DNA of 64,000 nt from Acridotheres tristis. Its lineage: Eukaryota > Chordata > Aves > Passeriformes > Sturnidae. Under the pieces are notes generated by a model that was not told where the DNA came from, did not search any database, and saw only the letters and a list, made by a program, of their open reading frames with translations. The stretch covers positions 68,772,433 to 68,836,432 of the forward strand of contig CM072886.1 of assembly GCA_037013685.1 (NCBI GenBank), written 5' to 3'. Positions 1 through 12,683 of the stretch are shown here, piece by piece (position 1 is the stretch's first letter; the number at the start of each line of letters is the position of its first letter). The translations under genes and the position numbers were made by a program.

Positions 1-2079
1 GTTTTGACTTTAATTTTTTCTTACTATTTTTAAAAAGGAAACTGTATTTCAAGACTTGTGAAAATACAGTATGAATTCACTGTAAATCTTTATGAGCTGG
101 CAACAAAAATACAGAAAAATACTTGCATCAACCCATATTCCTGCTGCTTCTTGCTACGCAGGGCTGAAAAACCACTTTGCTTTGTCCATCAGTATAATGA
201 CACCTCTGTCACTGAGCTATGCAACAAGACTGATTATTGTCTTTGTTTTAAAGCCTTGGCTATACTACAAAAATGATCTGTTGCTGACAATGGATGTCAG
301 CAATGGGCACAGCTGAACTCAGCTGTATGGACAAACACAAGTCTTGTTTACACAAGGACATCTTTTGGTGTGACCTGTGGTGTGAATTTAAACCAATGTA
401 ATTATGGCTTTTTCCTGTTTATCCTCATCCTATTCCCTATAGCTCTATTCAGATAAGAAATTACTGCCGAGGACTTCAACAGAAGACAAAATAGCAAAAC
501 AGCCCACATTGTACACAGGCAGCCAAATTCCCAGTCTGTTTGAACTGAGCTGACAGTGTTAAATTATACCTGCTGTAGACATGCAATACAAAGGCAGTTT
601 AATTTTTCTCCTTTAAGATTTGTTTTTAAACAGTTTGCTAATCATTACATCCCACCAATGCCTGTGTAAGCCTTAACTAAACAGTGATACATTGTCTTGA
701 GATACCTAAACTAACTTGGAGCAAACAGGTTCTCTTCACCTCAGAACTAACCTTGCTTCAAATCCTAATCCTCCTTTCCATTCAAACATCAAAGCCCTGC
801 TCAGCAGAGAGGCCTCCCTCCAGTAAGCTGAAATCCAGAGCCAGGAAGCACACTGGTGCCCTGAGCCACAGCCAAGAGCTGAGGAACTGTTTAGCCTGGT
901 AAACAAACTAATGCCTGAAAACTTAATGAAGGGGAGGGGAGAATAAAACATTCGCTTTTTCTTTAAAGCCATATATTTTCATTTTTAAATGACAACTATT
1001 AAAATGGGTGCAGCCCAAGGCTAAAACGGTACTGGCGTTTCCAACATCTCCTTTTTGTTTTCTTTCAAACGTTAAATTAGGTACACGCCAACTCAAGCTA
1101 AGGGCCTTGCATAGAAAATTTAAAACCCAGCAAAGGTTTTTTTTTGAAAGCCTGTCACTCAGCTCCACAAATCCAGCATCCACTGTTCACAGGTCAGAGT
1201 AGTAATTCCTTATTAAGATACAGGGCAGAAGTGCATGCCAGCACTCACAGGGCACTTTTGCCCCATCTCTGTTCTGCAGGTGAAGCAGCCAAGCCCACAA
1301 GACGCAGGGGCACAATAATTTAAGCTTGTTCTTTCTCTGCTCTCCTTATCTCTGTACAAAGTTTTATAAACAAACAAGTCACTTCTACTTTTGGCCCTTG
1401 TACAAACCTCTAACTGAAAACAACATTAGCAAATGTGTGTGAGGAGGGAGAAATGTGAAGGAGATTAACCAGAAGTTGGGCTCTCTTACTTTTCATAATA
1501 GGAGACCAGAAAAAAATTCACAGTTGTGAAGGCCAGTATCCCAAGATCTTGACAGCAAGAATTTGACAAAAAAGGTGACATTTATAATCCATCATTTGGA
1601 AATGCTGGGTAGTATCTGAAGTCATTACCAGAATATGAGTAATTTTGTTCCTCCTGGAAGAAAAATACTCCTCTTTTAGAGATCATGTACTGGTATCAAT
1701 ATTACCCAGGGAATGATATCAAATCTCTAGGTTGGTGGTAGTCACACTGGGATGCTCACACTAAAATCCCTGCAAGGACAAGGCTTAAGATGCAACTTAG
1801 AGTTAAGTGATAATAATTAGCTGTAGCATTAAGCTACTTATAATTCAGATGTGTGAATCTCCATTTGCTGGAGCAAGGAATATCAACATCCTTAGAACAG
1901 CTTGACTGAAAAGAATTAATTTGTAAATTCTGCCAAAGAGGTGATAGTCTCAAAAAAATAAAGAAAAATCTCTTTTTCTTCTTACTATTCCTGTTACATT
2001 AATTTTTTTACAAAGACAAGCTGCTGTACTGCAAAGCACACAGACTTTGCAACGAGCAGCCCTCCAGCAAGGACTTTCG

Positions 2080-3112
2080 TTCAGTGTTTTTCATTTCAGC
2101 ATGGGAAAATCATGCAGCAGATGCTCATGGAAGTAATGCTAAGGCACATACAAGACACTAAGTGCAAATCATGCCTGGCCAATATGGTGGCCTTTTTATG
2201 ATAGAGTGATTGCAGCAGCCAGCAAGGCAAGACCAACCGATGTCATCCACCTGGACTTCTCCTAAGGCCTTCAACACAGTCCCACGTAACGTCCTTATCT
2301 CTAAACCATTAAGATATGGATTTGAAGGTGGACTATTTAGTGGATAAGGAATTGCTGGATGGATGCAGCCAAAGTTGTGATTAATTGCTCTCTGTCAGGT
2401 GGAAGCTGGTGGAGGGTGCCTCAGGATCACAGATCTTGTGACTGGTGCTCTTTAACATCTTTATCAATGACATAGTGAGATCAAGTGCACCCTCAGCAAG
2501 CTTAGAGATGACAAAATAGAAGGAAGAGATGCCATCCAGAGGGACCCGGAAAAACTTGAAAAGTGAGCCTGCAAGAGCTCACAAGGTTTAAGAAGTCCAA
2601 GTCCCAGGAGCTTCACCTGGGTCAGGAGGCAACCCCAGACATAAGTACAGACTGGTAGAAGTCATCACTGAGAGCAGCCCTGTGGAGAGGGCTTGGTGAT
2701 TCTGGTGGATGAAAAGCCAGACATGAGCGAACAACATGCACTCACAGCCAAGAAGGTCAACTACAGGCTGGGCTGCATGAAAAGAGATGTGGCCAGGAGG
2801 GAAAGGGAGATGATTCTCCCCTTCTACTCTACCCTTTGTGAGACCCCCAACCAGAGTGCCACATCCAGGTCTAAGGTCTCTAACACAGTAAAGATGTGAA
2901 CTTTTTAAAGCAGTCCAGAGGAAGGCTACAAAGATAATCCAAGGTTGCTCAGAGATGCTGTGAATGCCTCGTCCCTACAAGTGTTCAAAGTACGATTGTA
3001 AGGGGCTTTGAGCAACCTGGTCTACTGGAAGGTGTCCCTGCCCATGGTGGGGAGTTTGGAACTTGATACTCTAAGGTCTCTTCCAACTCAAACCACTCTA
3101 TCATATACTATA
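2080..3112 (+). mobile_element. CR1 LINE fragment with degenerate reverse-transcriptase region and 3' end
   Basis: A plus-oriented, 5'-truncated avian CR1 retrotransposon. Translation in shifting frames gives recognisable CR1 reverse-transcriptase pieces: one around GKSCL/NMVAF-type sequence near 2165, then LVLFNIFINDI near 2450, a damaged ADD catalytic box near 2500, EGRDAIQRD near 2530, and LVDEKPDMS near 2700. Many stops and frameshifts show it is dead. After about 2850 the sequence jumps to the CR1 3' region, with the usual VFKVRL, GALSNLV and KVSLP wording near 2980-3050, so an internal deletion is likely. It ends in a CR1-like tail near 3112. The left boundary is approximate. It lies antisense to PHLPP1. 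Confidence 0.9.
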
Positions 3113-6100
3113 GATTTCAGACTCTTCAGACTCTTCAGTAAGACTTACACTAGAAGTTCACTTCTCTGAGTCTCCCCAGTCCCACATGGAGACAGTGGTA
3201 GGGTATTTTGTTTGTGTTAAGCAAGAGATTATGCTAGGTCCTAAATTTCTGATCCAGGTTCTTTGACACAGCTGTATCATATGGATTAATTCTACAATGA
3301 GATGAACTCTTTTCATGCCATTATACCATTGTAATTCAGAAAGGCCTTCTGGCCCAAGTGTTTTGTAATACAAATAATCATGGATATATCTCTACTGGCC
3401 TGCAGCCTAAAACTGGTCTCCAGAACCCACTCCTTCTTCTCCTTGGAGACTTTAATCCTTCTCCACTGACTACAGAGGAGGCCTAAAGACAGTAAAAGTC
3501 CCTAAAGTTAGGTTTTGCTAGTAACTCCTCTCCTTTCTTCCTTGCTGCTAGACTTTGCTTGGAAAGGCTTTCAGTGTTACAGCCATCAGTTTCAAGACCA
3601 TTATCACCTTACACATACCAAAATACTGTGCAAGATGTCAGTCCCTGCAATCCCCTCCCGTCTTATGGGATGTCCTCACTGCAGACACTTGGCTCCCTGA
3701 GCTTCATTCAGAGCAACATTACGTTCATTCTCCCTCTTGTTTCTACTCTTCCACTTCCAGAGATTACTGAAAATACTTTGGGATCCTTCTGGATTGAACA
3801 CACCTTAAAAGGTAACATACACAACACCTCACTTCCGGGTGATGTTTTCCCATATTTATACAGGAGCTGCACAAATTCAGCTTCAATAATACCAGAACCT
3901 GATTTAGAGGCTTCAAAAAACAGTATTGAATGCTATTCCAAATGTGTGGGCAATACCTAGTTTTCTGTTCTCACTCTTGGCTGAAATACTTCAATAACCA
4001 CTATTAACTGAAGGCAGAAAACCCAAAATAAGAACCACAGACTCTCTAAATTCCTGCAAAAGAAAAAAAAAACAAACAGTGAAACTATAATTTCTCTAAA
4101 ATACAAATGAAGAGCTTGAAGTCACCATTACACTTTAAAATCAGCTGAACTATTTAGACATGCAAAATTAATCAGCTGAGACAAAATACCAGGCTTCCCT
4201 CCTGAACCATTAAGAGAGACTGATTACACTGAAACAAACCCAGAAGTTAATTTCCAAAATGTCAACTAACCTCTAATAACAAAAGGCACAAAAGAATAGG
4301 CTTTGCAGGGAAAGAGGAGGAGGAACACTTTCAAGTGCTATCATCAAAGGAGCAACAAAACCGGCTTCAAGTTTGTTTTGCCCCATCTTCTGCTTTCACA
4401 CTTGAGATAAGAAGCCACTGACTGCAAGAATGACCAGATATGACTTCAGAGCAAAGGTCCCAAATACTGAAGACTTCATGTACACAGAGAAAAGGAAGTC
4501 AAGCTCCACATGGAAACCAAAGGTTTGTTTATGCTTGAGTACTTGTAATCACCACCAAAAGGAAGCAGTGGGTTTATTTTTAGGGATCTATTTTTAGCGA
4601 AAGCATTATCTTAACATTGTCATTTCATGGTATTAGAGAAAAAAATGCTTTCCTTGTACTAAACTTAGAGTCACCATATTTCCTGTAAGTAAGGATCAGC
4701 TCAAAAAAAGACCTACTCTTCGAAGACGAGAAAATCTTTCTGGGTTCTCTTTTCTTGACTAGATGTTGAATCAACTTTTCCAACAGGCTAATGGTGCTGC
4801 TTAGTCTCAAGTGCGAAGAAACCCAAGTTTTGATTCCGAGAAAAACAAGCTTTGGTTAAAGGTTATTGTCAAAAGATGCCCACTGATGCTGGCAGTACAC
4901 TAAACTAATTTTTAGGTCATATTAGAATAAAGACTCGTTTTCCAGCCTCCAAAGCTCAACTGGCATAAAGAAACAAACCAACTACTTCATGGACACCTTC
5001 TCAGTGACCAGCCAGCACATTCCTGACCTCCAACCGGTCCCCAACACACACAAAACCAGGCAGCCCAGAATCACAATGGTACACACAGACTAAGACTATA
5101 AAGCTAAAAGGAAATGTCAGAAACCCCTAACTTCAACACAGATAGTCTGTTTGTTGCACACAATCATTCCCTGTAGAATGACCACAGGTGATAACCAACA
5201 GCAAAATGTAAAAGCAAAAATACTAATATAGAAATTCAAATTGCGCAGAAAGTAAAGTTCTTCACAGTATTCCTCCAGAAGAAGGTTATCCATTGCTAAG
5301 GGGGCTTAACAGACACTTGGAGAGGAGACTGCATCCAGTGACATGAAAGTATGAATTGTCAGCACTGTAACAAGTAAGATCCCAAATATCTTAAAATAAA
5401 GTATGTTATGTTAATCACTTGCATGTGATTTTCCCCTACACTCACCATTGGTGATGCTCTGTGATCAAAGCTCTGCAAAAAGGTATTCTGAGGCCATTTT
5501 GACCAGTAAGCATTAGAAAAGCCTGTCCCTAATGCCTGCAGAAACAACTGAAACTTGTTAATAAAAATCACTGCAGTGATGAACTCCGTGAAGACAGCTC
5601 ATTACAGTATCCAGAAATACATATGAAATAGGTCAACCACCTAGAGGGCAAGCCAAGGCAAATACAGTGTAGGGCTAACTTAATCATTATACTATTGGCT
5701 TCAAGTCTTCTCTACAGACTGGAAGCTGTATTTTGTATTAAAAAGCTACGCAAAGTCTGTGCTCCACAATGAAGCTGGCATGGAAGTTTCTCATAAAACT
5801 CTTCCTGGCTGACCATGGCTGACAGGAGAAAGCCAAATGCTAACATCTGAGAGTATCTGAAATAAAGATGAAGCTACATGCACAAGTGGATATGCCTTAT
5901 TTCCCCTCACTTGAATTAATGAGCAGAATCTTATGTACTGAAGGAAAAAGTGGCTGACGATCTATCACAAAGGCGAATGAAGCACAGCTGAAAAGCAAGT
6001 ACATCTTTAGCAGTAAAACTCAATTGTTGCTCACTGCATTTCCTCAGCAGAGTTCCTGTAAAACACACCCAAAAGCTAATCATCTTCGTCTCCTATTTTG

Positions 6101-8053
6101 ACAATATTTTTGCAGAACTGCAGTCAAGGCAAGAATTAATTTCTAGATTCTGTAGAATTTATATATATAAACGTGGTCTGTAGCACCAAGTATCTGGTCA
6201 GAACTCAAACCTTTTCTCCTCATCAGAAATAAATATCATATCACTGGAGTTACAGATCAGCTTTGTCCTCTTTAAAGGGCTCATACTCCCATTTTACAAG
6301 AGTCTCTGTATATAATTGTAAAATTTGCTGAAAAAATAATTAGAAGACTGAGGCAGATGGTCAGAACTAGATAACTTCAGAGAAAAAAAAAAAGAGAAAA
6401 GCAAAACCAATAATTCTGTACTGCTGCTTCAGTAGATCTCTACACAAACTGAGGAAAGATGGAGACTACAGCTGTAGAGGCTCCTGCATTACTTACCTGT
6501 ATAGTATATGCTAAATTCTAATCTCTTCTTATTTTCTGCTAGCTTCACAGTGCAAATAAATGTATGAAGAGAGCATTCTGCACTGACATGAAAGGAATAA
6601 GGCCAACATGGCAACACACTCTCATCAGTTGAATTTGCTATTCTTGCTATTTTTACCACGTTTTAAACATAATGTACACTGACATCATCATTTAGTCTCT
6701 CCTTTTTCACAGGCTAGTTGTTTGGAACACCACACACTTCCACTACAGACTTTAACACTGATGTGAGTGAAACAGGAAAAGGAAAATATACAAGCACACA
6801 AGAGAAAACTTACATTTCATAGGTTTTAAATTGTATTTTTGAACATTCCTTGTATTTTCAATAGTGGGACTCGTGAGTGTGTTGGTGCCTAAGCCCCATA
6901 TAACAAGTGTTCAACACAGCTGTCCAGCTCTGGTCAATGGCAGACACACAAGGCTCCGTGCCTGTACACCTCTCCCTACCTACGCAGACATGCACTATTT
7001 ACAGCCCTTGTCCCTCCTCACCTCTCTCCCTCTACCTGCCCTGAACCAAGCACTAAAGCAGGAAACTATTGTCACATGAAGCTGTTGACACACTTCCTGC
7101 TGCCCTGTAGTCAGGAGGGGAGAAGTTCTGTGGGATCAGATAACTCATCCCAGCATGCCCAATGGGACACACTATTTTCAAGAAGATAAAATTCCATAAT
7201 GCATCCTGGCATAAGCTCTGCAACACTGAATTTCCAAGGCAGACCTTGACATCCCATTTTAACTGCATGCCTTGGAACACAGAGGACTGCTAATCCTTTT
7301 ATACTCCAACCAAACCATCCATGTCATGAATTGTGTCGTAGGCAGTGCTCACAACAGAAATTTCACATGTTGAAAAATGGTTACGTTTAGCTGTTAGAAG
7401 CATCCAACAGCAGACCACATCCCAAATAAAAGCCTCAAAATAGCAAGTCCCACCACTCCCTAACACCATATGCATAACATTTCTCTCTCTTCCACGTTAA
7501 GGATGTAGCTTTTCAGCTACACTTTTCAGCTGCTTTTTTGGAAGTGGCAAATGAGGAATGCCCTCATCACGTCCTCCTCACTGACATTATTTGTCCTGTC
7601 CTTCTGCATTTGACATTCAAGTAGCAAACAGTGGCAGATTTGCTGTGCAAGTAATTGTGCCAGTTCCAGAATCATCATGACAACTTTATGCAGACAAAAT
7701 TCTTTAAAGCTGTGAAGATGTTCCTTTCTTTCCCCTCTGCTCCTCCTTCCCAGTTGCATAAGCTTATTTTTCAACATTTGGCAAGAGAACGAATGCATTA
7801 GATCACAAAGGACCAAATCTGTTGCTGTTGTTTTGCTTTTAAGCTTCCTTAATTAGGCCTCCAGTTTTTGGAAAGTAGAAGGGAAGAAATGCACTGTGGT
7901 ACAGAATTATCAATATTAACGAACAAGACACATTTCCAGTTTTTAAAAATATTCTGTTTGAGGCTAAATCAGCGTATCTAAAAGTGACCTATTTGGAATA
8001 AGTATGTCACCAAGTTCGATATTTAGGTCAGTATTTGTGCAGTAATTCTAGTT

Positions 8054-8089
8054 TGTCCTGAAAACAGAAGTTCTGTTCACCTCAGGACA
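8054..8089. repeat. Nested palindrome: outer 8-bp and inner 7-bp inverted repeats
   Basis: Outer arms TGTCCTGA (8054-8061) and TCAGGACA (8082-8089) enclose an inner palindrome AACAGAA-G-TTCTGTT (8063-8077). The inner part resembles a steroid-receptor half-site pair (AGAACA type), but with a 1-base rather than a 3-base spacer. Confidence 0.8.
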
Positions 8090-10048
8090 CATACAATTAG
8101 GAAAACCAATCCTAACACCTATTCACCTTCCAAAAGTTTATGGAGGCAGAGCATGAGAGCTGTCTTGGCTATGATAGATTCCACTGTTAGAATGAATCTG
8201 ATTATACAGGGGCGATGCTTATGTTTAATTAAATTAAGCCCCAGTCTCTGCAAACATAAATTCAAATCTTTTCTAGCATACACATACTTATTGTAGGAGT
8301 GATGCATTAGGATTTGTCTCATTCTGAAACACCACTAAAAAGTCAACACTGCCAATATTCTGTGGGGAGAGACTGCAGAGCAAGCATTCTTTGCAAGCTT
8401 CCTTTCAAGACTGAGCTTGTTATTTAAAAGTTAAAATAACATCATCATCTAGCTCTTCTGAAGGATACAGAAGACAGACATTTCAGTTTTTAACTATGAA
8501 AAAAAAAAGTCTTGAGCAGTTTTAATGAAATATTTTACCAGGGATTTCCTTCTGCATAAAAAATTTATAATTGAAGCTTTCATTACACTAAGTAAGAATC
8601 AGAAGCCTCAGCAGCACATATCAGGAGCACAAAGGAGAAGAACTACTATGAAGAGCTACCACTGAATATAAGTTAACACAAATGTCACTTTCAAAACAAA
8701 TGCCATTAAACAGCATCTATATTTAAAATGCAGTCTTAAATATTATTCATAACAACTCACAAAAGTGCAAGTACTATATACAACACCAGTATTAGGGAAG
8801 AATCTGTAAGCACCATGTGACCTAGCCCATAGTAAGCCACTAAAAGCTAGGTTTCAGAGCCATAATAACTCCTTTCCTAAATTTTCTTGCTTTTAGAAAC
8901 ACAGTGCTTTTTACAGTATTTTCTTGGTTAGCACCAATATTTCAGCAGCTTTGAACTTGATTAGTTTCCAAACACCTGAGGCAGAATATCTCATAAGAAT
9001 GTTGGGGATTTGTCTCAGCATAAGAATGTTAGTTTGCCTGAACTACGGAGCTGAAGTTTCAATTTTTCTCAGTTCTTTACACATCATGATTTATAAATCA
9101 GGTGGGGTGCACCTAACAATTAAGCACTTTGACACAAACAGCACCCGCTGGAGGAAATTTCAGTTACTTCTGCAGCATTACTATTTTCCGTGTTTCTGTT
9201 CTTCAGAAACAGTGTTACTGTGCAGCCTTCCCACAGGACTGCCTTGCATACAATCATGCTTGTCTCTGTTTTTCAGTTTCAGGACAGGAACCCCAAACAT
9301 CAAAAAAAACCAACTTGAAGTGGCAAAGTACTGTTTGAAAATCCATGAATGCAGAATGCCAAGTTTTGGGTTTGGGGGCTGGGGAGTTTGAGGAAAAATA
9401 AAGGCGTTTTCTCCAAGTATGTTTTACCAACTAAAAGAATAACATAGAGATCTTCTTCACTTCTGACAGTCTGAAAAGACACTTGAAACTATGTATTTTC
9501 TTTCTACACTTACATAAAAATGGGAGGTTATGAGTGCATGAGGATATGTTCTCATGCTGGCTATCCTCCCAACACTGTTAGTCATTTGGGTGAACCAGAG
9601 AGAAAGAGAGAAGCACAGCATGGCACAGAACAAGCTTATGCTGCCAGTAATTCAGAGGAGCTTTCTGGCCATTTATCTCTAGCTCTGAAGTTCATTGTTT
9701 TCCAGTGTTCCTCACTCATTAGATTTGCCTTCCATTTATCTGATGTCAAACCCTCTGGAGATGAAAGGACACTACACTACTGTCCTAGAGACAGCCCTAA
9801 AGTGGCAAGAACTCAAAAACCTGACAGACCGTGCCTCACCATCTCTTAAAACATGCCTTGAGGATTTTTACCTTGAGGCTTAACAGACCTAAGCAGATAT
9901 ACCAGAACAACTTCTTTAAAAAAAATTTTAAAACTTACTAGAAAAAAAAACCCTAAAAGACATTTTAAATTATGCATATGCTAGATGGTGCATTAGTTAC
10001 TACTACTATAGATTGAAGAAAGTTTGACATAATCAAATCTCTTTAAAA

Positions 10049-10084
10049 AGCCCACAGCTTCGACTGCATCATTGGCAGTGGGCT
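10049..10084. repeat. Imperfect hairpin, 9 paired bases with one A:A mismatch
   Basis: AGCCCAC (10049-10055) pairs with GTGGGCT (10078-10084). After an A:A mismatch the inner GC pairs also match, leaving a 16-base loop. It lies about 1 kb downstream, in gene sense, of the second PH exon. Confidence 0.75.
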
Positions 10085-10150
10085 GGATAATATGCTGTTG
10101 CAATCTAAAGACAAAACACATTAGTGCTACATGAGTGTCTCTAAGTACTG

Positions 10151-10179
10151 CTATGTAAAACTAAGTTGCTTTTACATAG
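10151..10179. repeat. Perfect inverted repeat, 10-bp arms with 9-base loop
   Basis: CTATGTAAAA (10151-10160) and TTTTACATAG (10170-10179) are exact reverse complements. The site is AT-rich, so a chance origin is plausible. Confidence 0.85.
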
Positions 10180-11039
10180 TAAAGAGCATGTTGAGTCCCA
10201 TCAAGTACAAAACTAATGAAAAGTTTAGGTCCAACTACAAAACCAAATAGAGCATGCTGACAGCACAGCAAAAAAACCTCCGTTGTAAAAAGTAGGAAAA
10301 GTATAATGGTTCAAGATATATAAGGATTTAGCAAAAAAGTGGCAGAAATTAAGAGATAAAAGAGACAACTGCAAAAACACCTTTCAACAGCACAAAGTGG
10401 AACTGAAGAGTTAAACAAAATAATGCAGGCCCTAAATTCCTATAATTAATTGTGTTCTAAGTCCAGTACAAAATTTGCTTTACAAAGGTTTTAGTTAGTA
10501 ACCCTTTTCACTGACAGAAAATGGTTTGCTTATTACAAATAACCCAAAAATCAAATAGTTATTAAATGAGAGAGAGGTTCAGCAACACTTCAAAGCAGGA
10601 AGAAAAATCCTTTATTCTAGCAATTTAATATTTAGGTTCTGTGTAAGGAATGAACTAAAAAAACCCTGACATTATTTTAGGTACTAACAACACTGAAAAA
10701 AAGCTTTTTATTTAAAATGTTGACAGCTATATTTGTCATCCTTGTTGTTATAATGACCTCAGTAGATCCATCCATCCAGAAAATTGAAGAAGTTCAGTAC
10801 AGCACTTTGCTTACACAAACTCAGTAGAAAGAAGTCTTGGTGTAAATCAGAAAAATTCACCTTCCTATTTCCCGTTACCAAGTGCTCCCAAATTGCATAT
10901 TTCCACACAACACTAACAGCAGCAACAGCAGGTCCTGACAATCAACCCAGAAGAGGGATAGTATTGCTATCCATGGAGAAGACTCAACTGGGGGAAGCTC
11001 TCCAAACATGCCATTCCCACCAATCAGCAGCATTCTCAC

Positions 11040-11165
11040 CTTTGATGCTTGTCGCAGCCATCGCAGATATTCAGTGAAGTTATCGAAACAAATGTAGTAG
11101 GTCTGGCTTTGAGGTCCAGAGGAGCTAAATGCTAAACAGTGCTGGTGCTTTTTCACTTCTTCCAC
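11040..11165 (-). CDS. PHLPP1: PHLPP1 internal coding exon, second half of the PH domain (probably exon 3)
   Basis: This 126-bp minus-strand exon encodes exactly 42 residues, from [10 protein letters not shown] to [11 protein letters not shown]. It completes the PH fold: the last strands ([16 protein letters not shown]) and the C-terminal helix with the tryptophan typical of PH domains (YLRWLRQ). The acceptor AG is at 11166-11167 and the donor GTGAGA is at 11034-11039. Both flanking introns are phase 0, so the peptide continues directly from the preceding exon as GGK|VEEVKK. That is the PHLPP1 wording; the paralogue PHLPP2 differs at several places in [22 protein letters not shown] as I remember it. 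The following exon should start with the linker into the first leucine-rich repeat, but I cannot find it in 1-11039. No frameshift or stop interrupts the exon, so it looks functional. Confidence 0.96.
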
Positions 11166-11195
11166 CTACAGCAGAGACACAAAACTGTGAGTCAG
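11166..11195 (-). promoter_or_regulatory. 3' splice site and probable branch point of the second PH exon
   Basis: On the minus strand a CTGAC pentamer, a good match to the vertebrate branch-site consensus, lies at 11191-11195. Its branch adenosine falls at 11192, about 26 nt before the end of the intron. It is followed by a T-rich stretch ending in CTGTAG. The spacing is normal for a U2-type intron. The branch point is a prediction. Confidence 0.7.
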
Positions 11196-12443
11196 CAAGA
11201 AACAAGACTCTCCTTGCAGAACTCCCCAAGGCAAAGTTCAAGTGTACCCAAGAAGAGATCATCAAGTAGAGCTGGACTAACCATCTCAAACTTGGATCTT
11301 GGATGTCAAATATTCATGAAATCTACACAAGCAGGAATGAGAACAAGAGGAGGACAGAACTAACGGAGAAAATCACCAAGAACATAAACATTTAATAGAA
11401 ACTGAGCACCATAAAAGGTTTGCCAGTGAAACGCATTTAAGGCTGTTTTTATGCAACCTAAAAAAATACAATTTATACTCCCGGGTTATTAAAAACAGGC
11501 TTAACAAAATGCTTCTCTTACAGCCCAATTAAATTCTTTGGCATTTCTCAACTCGCTAAAAAACACCCAGAGTACATCATTCTGCTACCATGCACGAGAA
11601 GTCCCACACAACTTATGGTCTCAATGTCTCAGTACAGCATTCTGGAAAGCCTTTGCAAACCAGGAAGTGCAGAGTATTTATGGGGATGAGGAAGAATATT
11701 TTTTAAGCAATAATTTTAAAAACACTTAGTTCTGTGCCAAACACCCTCCTCCCAAGCTTTGTCAGCATAAGCCCTCAGTACATTTTTCTGAGCTTACTTA
11801 TCTTTTTCTTTTAAAATTTGTTGTCAACTTTCTGCTTAACGCAGTCTGCATATTTTACATCACATAAGGCATTTCTGTGCAAAAGCTACTTAGAAATTCC
11901 ACGTTAAGCAATTAAAATGGTACATAATCTCTTCCCTTTTTAAATTAAAGGGGATATATTGAGATGAAAAGAATACTCATGTCAAAGAGAAGGCTGATGG
12001 GAACCTTAATCCCGTCCTTTCCAGCAACCTACAGCCAGGAACACAATTCGCTCTCAAGAGTTTACACACTGTTGCCAAAAGGGGACAATGTTTCTACTTC
12101 AATATCTCCCGGGAAGAGCTGGAGAATCATGTGAAAAATCAGAAAAGAGGAAGGAAAAACAGCTCCTAGAAGGTAGCACTTCTTTTCATACTGCTAGTAC
12201 AGAATATTAATGAAGCAACTCTAGTCTGCATATATAATATTGTGAAGCTTGTTTCTCTCCAAATAACTGTTTAGAATTCAACTTACCAGTAAGTAAGGTA
12301 AAGGAGGATTACTTAAGGTGTAAATTCATCCTCAAGATGATGATTCTCTTCCCATTATCTCAGTGAAACAAGCCAATAATAGTTTTCTGAAACACTACTT
12401 AGGTTAAAACAATGATGTGGTAATCTTACTGTCTTCACTACAG

Positions 12444-12683
12444 TTTCACAGAAGAGTTAAGGTGGGAAGGGACCTCTAGGGGTCATCTGGTTTAACCCCC
12501 TGCTCAAGCAGGTCCACTTAAAGCCAGTTGCCCAGGACCATGTCCAGACGGTTTTTAAGTATCAGCAGGGGTGATGGATATGCCATCACACATGTGGGTA
12601 ACCTGTGCCAGTGCTCAGTCACCATCACAGCAGAAAAAAAAATAAATTTCCTTGTGTTCAGTCTGGAACTCCTGGGTTTTAGA
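12444..12683 (-). mobile_element. CR1 LINE 3' fragment
   Basis: The plus strand starts with the reverse of a CR1 tail (TCACAGAAGAGTTAAGGTGG) and continues with the standard GGGAAGGGACCTCTAGGGG and TCATCTGG sequence followed by CCCCCTGCTCAAGCAGG. It ends near the CCTTGTGTTCAG block. The element is therefore in minus orientation, the same sense as PHLPP1, 5' truncated and moderately diverged. It lies in the short intron between the PH exons, about 0.5 kb from the donor of the first PH exon. Confidence 0.92.

Larger units (their letters stand above)
1..11039 (-). other. PHLPP1: First 11 kb of the PHLPP1 intron downstream of the PH-domain exons
   Basis: The sequence starts with the GTGAGA donor at 11034-11039 and continues to the left edge without a recognisable exon. 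I looked for the linker and first leucine-rich-repeat segment expected next in PHLPP1 and did not see it on the minus strand, so this intron exceeds 11 kb. It contains a degenerate CR1 at about 2080-3112 and small inverted repeats near 8.05, 10.05 and 10.15 kb. The remainder is AT-rich unique-looking sequence with frequent stops in all frames. ORFs of 60-155 codons in it show no recognisable domain. Confidence 0.85.

Noticed and set aside
8924..9391. Plus-strand ORF of 155 codons
   Set aside because: No family resemblance, antisense to PHLPP1, located in intron; treated as fortuitous.
1..11039. Search for the next PHLPP1 exon (linker and first leucine-rich repeat)
   Set aside because: No minus-strand segment encodes anything like the expected repeat sequence; the exon must lie outside the window.
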